A DNA stretch of 64,000 nt. It comes from Acridotheres tristis (lineage: Eukaryota > Chordata > Aves > Passeriformes > Sturnidae). The DNA lies in the NCBI GenBank assembly GCA_037013685.1, contig CM072919.1, positions 5,005,152 to 5,069,151 of the forward strand, in the 5' to 3' direction. The position numbers were made by a program, and so were the translations under genes. The notes below the pieces were generated by a model. It saw only the letters and a list, made by a program, of their open reading frames with translations, was not told the origin of the DNA and made no database searches. The first letter of the stretch is position 1, and each line of letters begins with the position of its first letter. This document shows, one piece after another, positions 25,501-36,869 of this stretch.

Positions 25501-28080
25501 TTTGGGGAGGGGGAGTTGGTGAGGGCAGTGCCAGCTCAGCCTTTTTCCATCCTGCTCCCATTGCCTGGGATTGGGATCTGCTCCCATTGCCTGGGATTTG
25601 CTCCCTGTTGGCTCCCAGGAGCACCTGGCACCTGTAAAAAGCTGCTTTTCTAAACCAGCAGATTTCAGCCAAAATATTCCTCCTCCTCCTTCCCGCAGCA
25701 GGAGAAGCCTGGACAGGGACAGGGAGCTGTCCTTGTTCCCTGCCATGCCCTGAGCTCCATTCCCCCTGGATTTTAGGATTTTGCTCCCTTTCCCCATTCC
25801 ATGGGGCTCGGGGAGGGCTTTGGGCTGTGCCGGGGGGAGCCGGGGCTGCTCCAGCCGGGTGTTCCCGGCCGGGTGTGGACCCAGCCCGGCCCTGCTCAGG
25901 GATTTTTGCTCCCTGGTGCTTCCTGGTTCCTGCGCGGCCGCAGGGGGAGGAGCGGCAGCGGCAGCTCCGATAAGAGCAGAGAGAGTGGGGGGGGTGATAA
26001 AACGACACATTTTTAACTTCACAAGCTCTTTTTTAGCTCTTTTTTTTTTTTGTTTCCCTCACAGCTGGGTGTGTAAACTTGGGGCTTCCATCCTTCCCTG
26101 GAGCTTTAGGATTTTTGGGGACGCTGTGGGCAAAAGGGAGAGAAGGTTGAGGGCTGGGATCTGAGTGCTGCATGCGGGGTGGATGTGCTCGGGAAGGGTT
26201 GGGCAGGTGCTGGGGAGGGCAGGAGGGGCTCCCGGTGCCCGGCCACGTGCCCGGGGCTGGCACTGGCCCGCAGGAAGCGGCCATGGCTGAGGCTCACGTG
26301 GCCCTGCTGGCCCCCAGCCCAGCCCGGGCCCCACAGGAGCCCTGTGTGACCCCATAGCTGTGATCAGCCCTGGGCTGGGCAGGGTGTGACCCCAAAACCC
26401 TGCCCAGACCCCCTATGGGGCAATGTGGGACCCCATAACCCTGCCCAGACCCCCTATGGGGCAATGTGTGACCCCATAGCCCTGCCCAGACCCCATAGCT
26501 CTGCTCAGACCCCATATGGGGCAATGTGTGACCCCATAACCCTGCCCAGACCCCATAACCCTGCCCAGCCCCCATATGGGGCAATGTGGGACCCCATAAC
26601 CCTGCCCAGACTCCATAGCCCTGCCCAGACCCCATAACCATGCTCAGCCCCCATATGGGGCAATGTGTGACCCCATAACCCTGCCCAGACCCCATAACCC
26701 TGCCCAGCCCCCATATGGGGCAATGTGGGACCCCATAACCCTGCCCAGACTCCATAGCCCTGCCCAGACCCCATAACCATGCTCAGCCCCCATATGGGGC
26801 AATGTAGGACCCCATAACCCTACCCAGACCCCATAGCCCTACCCAGACCCCCTATGGGGCAGTGTGTGACCCCACCCTCCCACCCTGTACTGGGCAGTGC
26901 TCAGCCCCCCACACCACTGTGCTGGACAAGGATGACCCCACAGTGATGCTCAGCCCTGTATGGGGTGATGTTTGACCTCGTGCCAAGTGATGGTCAGCCC
27001 CACACCAGGCACTGCCCATCCCTGTGCCAATGTCCAGCCCCAAAACAGTGTCCAGCCCCACACCAGGCACTGCCCAGCCCTATTCCAGCTGATTTTCAGC
27101 CCTACATTGATGCCTAGCCCCAATAACCAGCCCTAAACCAGGCATTGCCTATCCCTGTGCCAATGTCCAGCCCTGTGCCAGTGTCCAGCCCTGTGCCAGT
27201 GTCCATCCCCACACCAGGCACTGCCCATCCCTGTGCCAATGTCCAGCCCCAAACCAGGCACTGCCCAGCCCTATTCCAGCTGGTTTTCAGCCCTACATTG
27301 ATACCTAGCCCCAATAACCAGCCCTAAACCAGCCCTAAACTGCCCCATACCAATGTCCGTCCCTGTGCCAGTGTCCAGCCCCACACCAGGCACTGCCCAA
27401 CCCCAAACCAGGCACTGCCCAGCCCTGTGCCAATATCCAGCCCTGTGCCCGTGTCCAGCCCCACACCGGGCACTGCCCAGCCCTGTTCCAGCCAATTCTC
27501 ATCCCTGCATCCATGCCCACCCCCATTCCCGCTGCCCCCAGCCCAAATCCCCCTTTCCCCGCCCCGTTCCCTGACGGTGCCCCGTGTGCTCTGCGGCAGG
27601 CAGGACAAGCTGAAGGTGCACATGAGGAAGCACACGGGGGAGAAGCCCTACCTGTGCCAGCAGTGCGGGGCCGCCTTCGCCCACAACTACGACTTGAAGA
27701 ACCACATGCGGGTGCACACGGGGCTGCGGCCGTACCAGTGCGACAGCTGCTGCAAGACTTTCGTCCGCTCCGACCACCTGCACAGGCACCTTAAAAAGGA
27801 TGGATGCAACGGGATCCCTTCGAGGAGGGGCAGGAAGCCCAGGGTCAGGGAGGCCGGGGCGATGCCCCCCACGCCCACGGGAAGCGCCGAGGACGGGGGA
27901 GGATTCGCAGCCGAGAGCCACGAGTGCGAGGACACGGCGCAGGGCATCGAGCAGGAGCAGCAGCAGAGGCAGCAGGAGCAGCAGCAGGAGCAGCACTTTG
28001 AGGAGAATTCCAATAACGAGGAGCCGGGATTGAATGTAGCAGGAGGGTCGGATGAGGGTAACGAGCAAGGACTCTCCTAA
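22506..28080 (+). CDS. ZBTB7A: ZBTB7A (LRF/Pokemon) BTB zinc-finger repressor
   Basis: Nuclear transcriptional repressor. Two coding exons, 22506-23698 and 27600-28080, join in phase (AG|G gives Arg) into 557 residues, against 584 in human. The ATG lies 15 nt inside an exon whose acceptor ends at 22490. The BTB/POZ domain covers about residues 24-130 ([41 protein letters not shown]). Four C2H2 fingers span about 361-468: [35 protein letters not shown] (split by the intron), [17 protein letters not shown] and [17 protein letters not shown]. The alanine-rich linkers of mammalian orthologues are absent. The tail after the fingers is Gln/Glu-rich instead of the mammalian acidic/Gly-rich sequence. 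An upstream in-frame extension to 22317 is intronic and was not used. Confidence 0.97.
23705..23870. repeat. 38-bp minisatellite at ZBTB7A splice donor
   Basis: Three to four units alternating gggggctgcacacaaaccc and gggggataaacaaaaaccc. It starts within about 10 bp of the 5' splice site and contains repeated CCCGGG. Confidence 0.93.
24484..24865. repeat. Polypyrimidine tract (CCCTTT)n
   Basis: About 380 bp of almost pure C/T on the plus strand built from ccctttccctgctcctttcc variants; polypurine on the other strand. Confidence 0.93.
25145..25425. repeat. 11-bp GATCC minisatellite
   Basis: About 25 units of 11 bp (gatcccagagt, gatcccacagc, gatcctacagc). It supplies a GATC tetranucleotide about every 11 bp. 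Confidence 0.95.
26380..26872. repeat. Complex minisatellite with CCCCATATGGGG palindrome
   Basis: Higher-order array made of 20-bp modules (ccccataaccctgcccaga). It is punctuated about every 60 bp by ccccatatggggcaatgtg, a perfect 12-bp palindrome with flanks. Confidence 0.93.
26890..27515. repeat. Minisatellite before ZBTB7A exon 2
   Basis: Degenerate units of ccagccctgtgccagtgtcc and cacaccaggcactgcccag. The array ends about 85 bp before the acceptor at 27598-27599. Confidence 0.9.
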
Positions 28081-31080
28081 ACCAAAAAAAAAAAAAAAAA
28101 TTATATATATATATAAACAAACAAAGCAACCCCAACCGATGAAAACAGGCACCTGAGAAAAAAAAAAAAAGAAACAACAAGTCACAAAATCTAGTTAGTA
28201 CTTTTCCTCCGATTTTTCTCTTTAAAAGATGTTTCTCTCCCTTTTTTTTAAGGAAAAACAAAAAAAAACGACAAAAAAAAACAACAACAAAAAAAAAGAG
28301 AGATATTATATTAATGTTTTCCAATCTTCCCATCGTAAGTGGGGCTCTCCCCCGAGGATCCCTCATAGCCAAGGACCTTTTTTTGGAAAGGCAAGGACAG
28401 TAGGGAAGCACGAGGTGGGGATGGAAAGTGGCTCTGTCGCATGGAAAAGAGCTTCCATGTAAATCCAAAGCTTTATTTTGTGTCCAAACACGTGTTTAAA
28501 AAAAAAAAAAAAAAGAGAAAAGAAAAAAAAAACTTATTTCAGAGAGAGATCTATTTAAGAAAAAAAAAAAGGAAAAAATAGCAAAAAAAAAAACCAGAAA
28601 AGGAGTGGTAGGAGTTGGAAGGGCTGTGGCAGGGAGGGGTTTGGGATTTGGGGGTTCCTTCCCAGGAGATTGGGGTCAGGATTTGGGGTCTGTCCCCCCC
28701 AGCCAGGCTCAGTGGGGCAGAGAGGGCTCCGGGTGGGGAGCGGCCGGGAAAAAAAAAAATTGCTGGAAATTGCTGGAAATTGCCTAAAAAACAAACAAAC
28801 AAACAAACAAACAAACAAAAATCATGTGAGAGAAGGGCAGCAGGTTCGGCAGGGTTTGTGTCGGGCACCCGGGGCTGGGGACAGCAGGGAGGGGACAGCA
28901 GGGAGGGGACAGCAGGGAGGGGACAGCCATGGCATGGATCCAGTGCTGCTGTGTCCATCCCTGTGTCCATCCCTGTGTCCGTCTGTCCCTCCCTGTCCCT
29001 CCCCATGTCCCCAAGTCCATCCCTGTGTCCATATCTGTGTCCATCTGTCCCTCCCCACGTCCATCCCTGTGTCCATCTCTGTGTCCATCTGTCCATCCTT
29101 GTGTCCATTTGTCCATCTCTGTGTCCATCCCAGTGTCCATCATCTGTCCCTCCCCATGTCCATCCCAGTGTCCATTTGTCCATCCCCGTGTCCGTCTGTC
29201 CCTCTCCATGTCCCCAAGTCCATCCCTGTGTCCATCCCCGTGTCCATTTGTCCATCCCTGTCCCTCCCCATGTCCCTCCCCATGTCCATCCCCATGTCCA
29301 TCCCCATGTCCATCTGTCCATCCTTGTGTCCATTTGTCCATCTCTGTGTCCATCCCAATGTCCATCTGTCCATCCTTGTCCCTTCCCATGTCCCCGTGTC
29401 CATCTCCATCCCAGTGTCCGTCTGTCCCTCCCCATGTCCCCATGTCCATCCCAGTGTCCATCTGTCCATCTCTGTGTCCATTTGTCCATCCCAGTGTCCA
29501 TCTCTCCCTCCCCATGTCCATCCCCATGTCCGTCTGTCCATCCCCCTGTCCCTCCCCATGTCCATCTCCGTGTCCATCTGTCCCTCTCCATGTCCCCCTG
29601 TCCGTCTCCGTGTCCGTCTGTCCCCCCCGTCCCTCCCCATGTCCCCATGTCCATCCCTGTGTCCGTTTGTCCATCCCAGTGTCCATCTCTCCCTCCCCGT
29701 GTCCGTCTGTCCATCCCCCTGTCCCTCCCCGTGTCCCCCTGTCCGTCCCCGTGTCCGTCTGTCCCCCCTGTCCGTCCCCACCCCGCGGTGCCCGGGAAGT
29801 GCCTGAGTCAGCCCAGCCCCCGCTGCCGGCGGAATTTGGGGCTGGGGGGTCCCAAATCCCCCTCCCTCCCCCCCCCAGGGAAATTTTTATTTTTCTTCCT
29901 CCAGGGAATTTTTATTTTTCCCTCCTCCCCCAGCACGGCCCCGAAAGCGCCTCCCAAATTCCTTTTGGCAAGAAAAAAAAAAAAAATTAAAAATAAATGA
30001 AAGGTTTTTGGGGTCTCCCCTAAAGGAGCAGGAGGCCTTTGGGAAAGGGGGGGAGCAGCCGGGTCCCCCCCCCAGCCCCGTTCTTCCCCACCCCCCCTAA
30101 AAAAAAAAACAAAAAAATGAAATATTATATAAATAAATCTATAAATCTATATCTAGAGATGCTCTATGGCTGGAGAGGCGGGTCCCGACCCTCGGGGGGA
30201 AAAGGCACCTTTGAGTTGGTCACCTGTTTTCTAAATGCACATTTTTAAATGCTTAAAAAAAAAAAAAAAAAAAGACAAAAAAAAAGTAAAAAAAAAACCA
30301 GAGAGATTTTAAGCCCTTTTATTTTCAAAGCACTTTTTAGATTCTCTTCCTTTTATTTTATTTTTTTTTTCGTTGTTGGTTTTTTTTTTTTTTTTGGGTT
30401 TTTTTCCTTTTTTTTTTTTTTGGTGTTTTTACTTTCAAAAAAAAAAAAAAGCAAAGAGCAGGTTTTGGCCGAATGTATTTTGGAGAGGGAGTGAGAGGGG
30501 AGTGTGTGCTGGGGGGTGGGGTGAGTGGTGGGGCTGGGGGAAGAGATGGATGTTTATTTAATGCAGAAAAACAAAAAAAAGCAATAAAAAAATTCCAAAA
30601 AAAAAAAAAAAAAGCTTAAAAAATAATAATTAAAAAAAAAAAAAAAAAGAAAACAAAGAAGTCTTAGCACTTTGCGATGGAACGGGTACTTTGAGCTCAC
30701 TTTATCTTAATTTAAAAAAAAAAAAAGCAAAATTCAAGATGTTTACAAGTCAAAAAAAAAAAAACTTTTAAAAAAAAAAAGACTTCTACGGAGAAAAAAA
30801 ATATTATTAAAAAAAAAAGCCTAAATTTATTTTTGTAAGGAAAAAAAAAATGTGTATATATATATATATATTTAACAAAAAAAAAAACCTAGAAAAAAAA
30901 AAATACAAATATAGGCAGAATCCAAGTGAGATTGGAGGATGGGAGGAAGATGCTAATTAGGTTCTGTGACATGCCCTGACCCTCGGGAATTTTAACTAAA
31001 AAAAAAAAAAAAAAAGAAAAAAATAAATAAAATCAAATCAAATCCATAGAAGCTTGAATTTTAGGCAGGAATCCTGGGGG
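28081..31080 (+). other. ZBTB7A: ZBTB7A 3' UTR (approximate)
   Basis: Downstream of the stop, A/T homopolymers alternate with unique segments. Candidate polyadenylation signals lie at 29992-29997 and 30583-30588; further AATAAA copies after these (for example 33844-33849) make the end uncertain. A CCATC/TGTCC array (28955-29780) interrupts the interval. Confidence 0.4.
28955..29785. repeat. TGTCCATC-based minisatellite
   Basis: About 830 bp of 6- and 12-bp modules such as tgtccatccctgtgtccatc and gtccatctgtccctccccat. Open frames through it in both directions are artefacts of the period. Confidence 0.95.
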
Positions 31081-31439
31081 TTGTGGCTTCGCTGCTCCCC
31101 ACAGCCTTGAGGAAATTGTTTGGGATTTTTTTGGGATTTTTTGGGGGGGGTTTTTTTTTTTGGTAGAAATAATTTTATTTTTTTTTTGGATTTTTTTTAG
31201 CCAGTGCCAGCGCGGAGGTGTCGGGATTTGGATCCTGCCTGGGGCAGGAATTTGGGATTTGGCATTTTGGCATTTGGGATTTGGGATTTGGGATTTTGGA
31301 TTTGGGATTTGGGAATCCCCCCCAGAAAGGGGCTGAAATTGTGGGGGGAAACTTGGGATTGTTCCTCAAGGATTTGCAGCTTTCCTGGGCAGGGAATGGG
31401 ATCAGGGCTGGGAAATTTGGGATTTGTGTTTTTCTAGCT

Positions 31440-31855
31440 TTGTCCTGGGCAGAGAAATTGGGATCAGGAATTGGGAATTTGGGATCAGGAATTGGGAATT
31501 TGGGGTCAGGAATTGGGAATTTGGGGTCAGGAATTGGGAAATTTGGGATCAGGAATTGGGAATTAGTTTGGGGTCAGGAATTGGGAATTTGGGATCAGGA
31601 ATTGGGAATTAATTTGAGGTCAGGAATTGGGAAATTTGGGATCAGGAATTGGGAATTTGGGGTCAGGGCTGGGAAATTTGGGATCAGGAATTGGGAATTA
31701 ATTTGGGATCAGGAATTGGGAATTAATTTGGGATCAGGAATTGGGAAATTTGGGATCAGGAATTGGGAATTAATTTGGGATCAGGAATTGGGAATTAATT
31801 TGGGGTCAGGAATTGGGAATTAATTTGGGATCAGGAATTGGGAACCCCCCAGGGA
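31440..31855. repeat. ATTGGGAATT minisatellite
   Basis: About 20 units of 17-22 bp with core atcaggaattgggaatttgg and the variant 'ggaattaatttggg'. Confidence 0.95.
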
Positions 31856-33119
31856 TCCCCATCCAGGCTGGAATTGGGGCACCCCCGATGCTCCCCAGGG
31901 ATTTGTGTCCCTCCTGTTCCCCCTTGGGGCAGGAAAATCGGGATTTCATCCCTCCCCGAGCTGGAAATTTGGGATTTGGGCAGCGAATCCCACAGGGATG
32001 GGGCCGATCCTCTGGGATTTTTTTTTTTTTTGGGAACATGCAAAAAAAAAAATCCCTAAATGGAATATTTGTAAGCAGAGATTTGTGGGGGTTCCGTGTT
32101 TTGCTCCAGGTTTTGGGGGCTCCTCTCGTCCTGGATTTTTCCCTCTGGGATTTTTTATTTTTTATTTTTTTCCACCCTCGTTGCTGTTTTTCCATCCCAT
32201 CCCCTTCTCAATCCCGAAGGAATTTTGGGATTTTTGGGGGGATATGGGGAAAGCAGCACCGGGAGGGATTTGCAGGGAAAAAAAGTGGGGGAAAGGAAAA
32301 AAAAATCAGGGTAAAAAAAAAAAAGGAAAAAAGGGGAGAAAAGGAAATTGGAGGGGAGAAATAAAAGGGGGAAAATAAGGGAAAGAAAGGGGGGGAGAAG
32401 GAAAATGAGAAAGGGGGGGAAAATGAGAAAAGAAGGAATAAATTGGGGAGGGGATAAGGGGAGAAAAAAAAGGAAAAAAAAGGAAAAAAAAAAGACAAAA
32501 AGAGCACAAAGGAGGAAGAGGAGAGAGGAGCAGACTCAGGATTCCCCCAGCCATGTCCCCCCCCCCACTGGCAACACTTTAGCACAAGGTGAAGTTTGCA
32601 CTAAAAAAGAAATCAAGAGAGAAAAAAAATAAAATTTTTTTTAAAAAAAAAAAAAAAGCTCCAAACCCCCCCAAAATTCCCCCAAAAATTCCCCCAGGAT
32701 TGTCCCTGTCCCGTCGCCTTAACCCCCACCCCAAAATCCGCCCCCCCCGTAGCTCAGCATCGAGAATTTTTTATTTTTTTTTCTTTATTCTGATTAATTG
32801 TAATTTAATTTGAGGGTGGTTTTTTTTTTTTCTTTATTTTCTTTTTTTTTTTTTTTTTTTTGGAATCCAGGTAGGGATGAAAGTGTTGCCAAAGAAAGTG
32901 CTGAGTTCCGGTGGGAAGAGAGAGGAATAATAATAAAATTATTATTATTAATAAGAAGAATAATAATAATCATGATTAAATAATATTTGGATAGAAGCCA
33001 AGCAGGGGAAATAGGGAGGGGGAAAAAAAAAAAAAAAAAGGAGTTTTTTGATTTAAAAAGAGGAAAAAATTTGTGTTTTCCCCCCGCTCGTCCTTTTCCC
33101 CCCATCCAACCTCCCCCTG

Positions 33120-33400
33120 AGGGGGCTCAGCCCGGGCTTGAGGGGGTTAATTCGGGTTTTTGGGGGTTAATTTGGGTTTTTGGGGTTAATTCGGGTTTTT
33201 CGGGGTTAATTTGAGTTTTTGGGGTTAATTTGGGTTTTTGCGGGTTTTAATTCGGATTTTTGGGGGTTAATTTGGGTTTTTTGGGGGGGTTTATTCGGGT
33301 TTTTGGGGTTTTAATTCGGATTTTTGGGGGTTAATTTGGGTTTTTTGGGGGGGTTTATTCGGGTTTTTGGGGTTTTAATCCGAGTTTTGGGGTGCAGAGC
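33120..33400. repeat. GGGTTTTTGGGGTTAATT minisatellite
   Basis: Units of about 17-20 bp around tttttggggttaatttgggt, decaying to the right. Confidence 0.9.
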
Positions 33401-33925
33401 CCGGGTTTGGGGGGCTCAGCCCAATTTTGGGGGATTCCTGCGGGTTTCAGGGGATTAATCCCGGCTTTGGGGTCTGGGGGCTTCACCCCCTGCTGGGCTG
33501 GGTGGGGATAAATTTGGGGACAAATTTGGGGTTTTTTTATTTTTTCCCCCCCCAAAATCGGCTCTGGCCGATTAATTTCTCATTTTGAATTTCTCGTTTT
33601 TCCACAGGAAAGGGCTGATTCCCCTTCCCCCACCCCAAAATTCTCCTTTATCCCCCCCTTTAGGCCCCCCCCAATCCCCCCCCCCAAAAATTAATGATTT
33701 AATAATTTAATAATAAACCAAGACGAAAAACACCCCCCCCCCCGAATTTTTCTCTCTCTCTAAATTTTCTAAATTTTTTTTTTTTTTTTTTTTTTTAATT
33801 CACAAGAAAAAAAAAAAAATTCATTTCAATCAAGAGAAACAAAAATAAAAGAGCAAAACGGGACGGAAATTTTGGGGTGGGGAGGGGGCAAAATGCTGCA
33901 TTAAATGGTGTTTTATATAATAAAA

Positions 33926-33926
<1 letters not shown>

Positions 33927-33956
<30 letters not shown>

Positions 33957-33966
33957 TATATACACA
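33927..33966. repeat. (TATC)n(TA)n microsatellite
   Basis: Compound simple repeat: several tatc units run directly into a ta tract, ending at acacag. Confidence 0.95.
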
Positions 33967-34570
33967 GCAAGAGCTGAAATGTCCCCAGGGACGGGGGGGA
34001 CACCGAGCTCGGCCCGGGGACCCCAAAGGACGCTCGAGGTGGGGCCACTTTATTATAAATATTAATTTTATTTTCATTTTTTTCCCTTTTTTTTTTTTTT
34101 TTTTGGTTTTGTTTTGTTTTTTCCTGCGTCTTTCTATATAATCTATTAAAGAGATTCTTTATCTTCAAGCACTCGCAAAGGTTGCAGCGGTTTTTATGTG
34201 TTTTTTTTTCAAAAAAAAAATTTTTTTTTTTTGTTTTGGTGAGGATTTTCGCGGGGGTGGGAGGGGGAGGAAAAGGAGCGAGGAAAGGAAGAGAGAGAGA
34301 GAGAGAGAAAAAATGAATATAAAGAAATATATTAAAAAATAAATAAATAAAGCACAGAAAAGACATTCCATAGATTGTAACTTTGATAGTTCTTTATAAA
34401 GCGGGGAGGGGAGATGAGGAAAAAAAAAAAATATATAAAAACGATGACAAAAAACGACAAAAAAAAAATTTAAAATAATAAAAATTGCACTTTGGGGGGG
34501 GGCTTTAAAATAAAAAAAAAAAAAATTAAAAAAAAAAAAAAAAGAGAGAAATAAACTATATATTAAAAAT

Positions 34571-35089
34571 ACACCCGGAGCCCGCTGGATTTCTTGGGGG
34601 AGGAGAGGATGGAGGGCACGGGCTCTTTTTCGGGGGGGGAAATTGTGGGGTTTTAATTATTAATTGAATTAATAATTTAATTATTAATTAATATTTAATT
34701 ATTTGGGGGGGATCTTTTTGGGTTGTTTTTTTTTTTTGCTGTTTTTGGGGCTGGGGAGCCCCGCGCGGGGCTGGCGCTTCCCTGAGGTTTTTGGGGAGAT
34801 TTCCTCGGTTTGGGGGATTTTTTAGGGGGGGGGGGTTCCCCGAGTTTTGGAGGTTCCCAGGGTTGGGGGGGGAATATTTTGGGAGGATTTCCCCCATTTT
34901 GGAGGTGTCCAGATTAGTGTAAGGAGTTTCATTTTTGGGGGGTTCCCCGATTTTGGGGCTCTCCAGGAATGCTCAAAGGGATTTTTTGGGGGATGTTCCT
35001 CCCCCCCCCATTTTAGGGCTCTCTAGGGCTGCACGGAGGGATTTTTGGGGATATTTCCTTTATTTTGGGGTGTTCCGTGTGGGGGGGCG
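34571..35089. other. Unique to low-complexity flank
   Basis: A/T-rich, then G-rich sequence with repeated ggggatttttgggg-like stretches. No gene or RNA recognised. Confidence 0.5.
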
Positions 35090-36056
35090 TCTCTGTGTCC
35101 CCCCCAGTGCCCCCCAGTCTGCCCAGTGTCCCCCCAGTGCCCCCCAATGCTCCCCCAGTCTGCCCAGTGCCCCCCCAGTGTCCCCCAGGGCCTCCCCAGT
35201 GTCCCCCCAGTCTTTCCAGTGTCCCCCCAGTCTGCCCAGAGCCCCCCCAATGCCCCCCCAGTGTCCCCCCAGTGTCCCCCCCAGTGCCCCCCCAGTCTGC
35301 CCAGTGTCCCCCCAGTGTCCCCCCAGTGCCCCCCCAGTGTCCCCCCAATCTGCCCAGGGCCTCCCCAGTGTCTCCCCAGTGCCCCCCCAGTCTGCCCAGT
35401 GTCCCCCAGTGCCCCCCAGTGCCCCCCCAGTGCCCCCCAGTGCCCCCCCAGTCTCCCCAGTGTCCCCCCAGTGCCCCCATAGTGTCCCCCAGTGTCCCCC
35501 CAGTGCCCCCCCAGTCTGCCCAGTGTCCCCCCAGTGCCCCCATAGTGTCCCCCAGTGCCCCCCAGTGTCCCCCAGTGCCCCCATAGTGTCCCCCAGTGCC
35601 CCCCAGTGTCCCCCAGTGTCCCCCAGTGCCCCCCAGTGTCCCCCCAGTGTCCCCCCAGTGCCCCCCCAGTCTGCCCAGTGTCCCCCCAGTGCCCCCATAG
35701 TGTCCCCCAGTGCCCCCCAGTGTCCCCCAGTGCCCCCATAGTGTCCCCCAGTGCCCCCCAGTGTCCCCCAGTGTCCCCCCAGTGCCCCCCAGTGTCCCCC
35801 CAGTGTCCCCCCAGTGTCCCCCAGTGTCCCCCCAGTGTCCCCCCAGTGTCCCCCCAGTGCCCCCCAGTGCCCCCCCAGTGTCCCCCCAGTGCCCCCCAGT
35901 GTCCCCCCAGTGTCCCCCAGTGTCCCCCAGTGTCCCCCCAGTGCCCCCCCAGTCTGCCCAGTGTCCCCCCAATCTGCCCAGGGCCTCCCCAGTGTCTCCC
36001 CAGTGCCCCCCCAGTCTGCCCAGTGTCCCCCAGTGCCCCCCCAGTGCCCCCGGCCC
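35090..36056. repeat. C-rich CCCCCCAGTG minisatellite
   Basis: Nearly 1 kb of 9-11-bp units (cccccagtgt, cccccagtgc), with spaced ctgcccagtg variants every 40-100 bp marking a higher-order unit. The minus strand is a series of G5-G7 runs separated by 4-5 nt. Confidence 0.97.
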
Positions 36057-36339
36057 CATTAAGCCCGGGGGGGGGGTGGATTAGGGGGTGTCCCCTAATC
36101 GCGTTTGGGGACAGATGGCCGCGGTTTAAGGCTCCTCCAGGCACAGGTTTGGGGTGTCCCCCCCTCCCCAAACCCCCTTCCCCAAAAAAACCCAGCGCGA
36201 CCACCCCAAACCAGCGCAGTGCCTGGGGTGACCCCACACACATCCCCCCCAAAAAAAATCACCCCCAAAACGTCCCAAATGGCGACGTCCCCTCCGGCCA
36301 GGGCCAGCCCGGCCCCCCGAGGGGCACGGCCGGTGCCAG

Positions 36340-36530
36340 GGGATTAATTTGTGTCATAATCTGCCCAGTCCGGGCCGCGAGCGGGGCTTGCCGGGTTTAT
36401 CCCGGGATTTATCCCGGGATTTAGTGGCCGGCTCGTCTTTCTTAGCGAGACGCCCTAATGCCACTTAACACCTGGAGCCGCGATTTTCATTAGGGGCGTC
36501 AGGGACAATTAGTAAGGGAATAATTAGGGC
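36340..36530. promoter_or_regulatory. Candidate enhancer: homeodomain-motif cluster
   Basis: A unique island between two arrays, about 0.9 kb past the FOXQ2 stop codon. It contains GGATTA (36341-36346), TAATCT (36357-36362), TAAT (36456-36459), ccacttaa (36461-36468), ATTA (36489-36492 and 36508-36511) and TAATTA (36521-36526), plus a direct repeat tttatcccggga at 36397-36420. Regulatory role inferred. Confidence 0.35.
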
Positions 36531-36869
36531 AGCGCTGCAGGGTTTAAGCCCCATATGTGCCTGGGTGTGCGTGTAAGGGGGGAGGGATTGGGGGGGTTTG
36601 TGGAGGGGGGGAACGGTGACAATTTGGGGTCGTGCCTCAGTTTCCCCCAGTGGGGAAAGGGTGGGGGGTCACCAGTGTCCCCTCCCAGTGTTCCCAGTGC
36701 TGCTTGTGGGGGGACACTGGGAGGGTGACAGCACGGGGGAGGATGGGGGGACACGGAGGGGGGACATGGAGACAGCAGGAATGAGGGCACTGGTGCCAGG
36801 GGACACCCACGGGTGACTCTTGGGACACCTGGAGTAGGTGACACATCCAGAGCTGCCCCCACGGTCCCG

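Larger units (their letters stand above)
23699..27599 (+). other. ZBTB7A: ZBTB7A intron splitting zinc finger 2
   Basis: Bounded by GT at 23699 and AG at 27598-27599. Five tandem arrays or simple tracts (listed separately) fill about half of it. The unique remainder (23940-24480, 25430-26380) shows no gene. Confidence 0.9.
30240..34570. repeat. A/T homopolymer-rich belt
   Basis: Dozens of poly-A and poly-T runs of 9-20 nt alternate with short unique stretches across more than 4 kb. The density exceeds anything else in the window. No gene was found inside. Two tandem arrays and a TATC/TA microsatellite are embedded. Confidence 0.85.

Noticed and set aside
28551..29990. Long ORFs on both strands (387, 461 and 353 codons)
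   Set aside because: They follow the TGTCCATC array; the protein is pure repeat with no start context or splice support.
35013..36252. 409-codon Gly/Trp/His-rich minus-strand ORF
   Set aside because: Simple translation of the 9-11-bp C-rich array.
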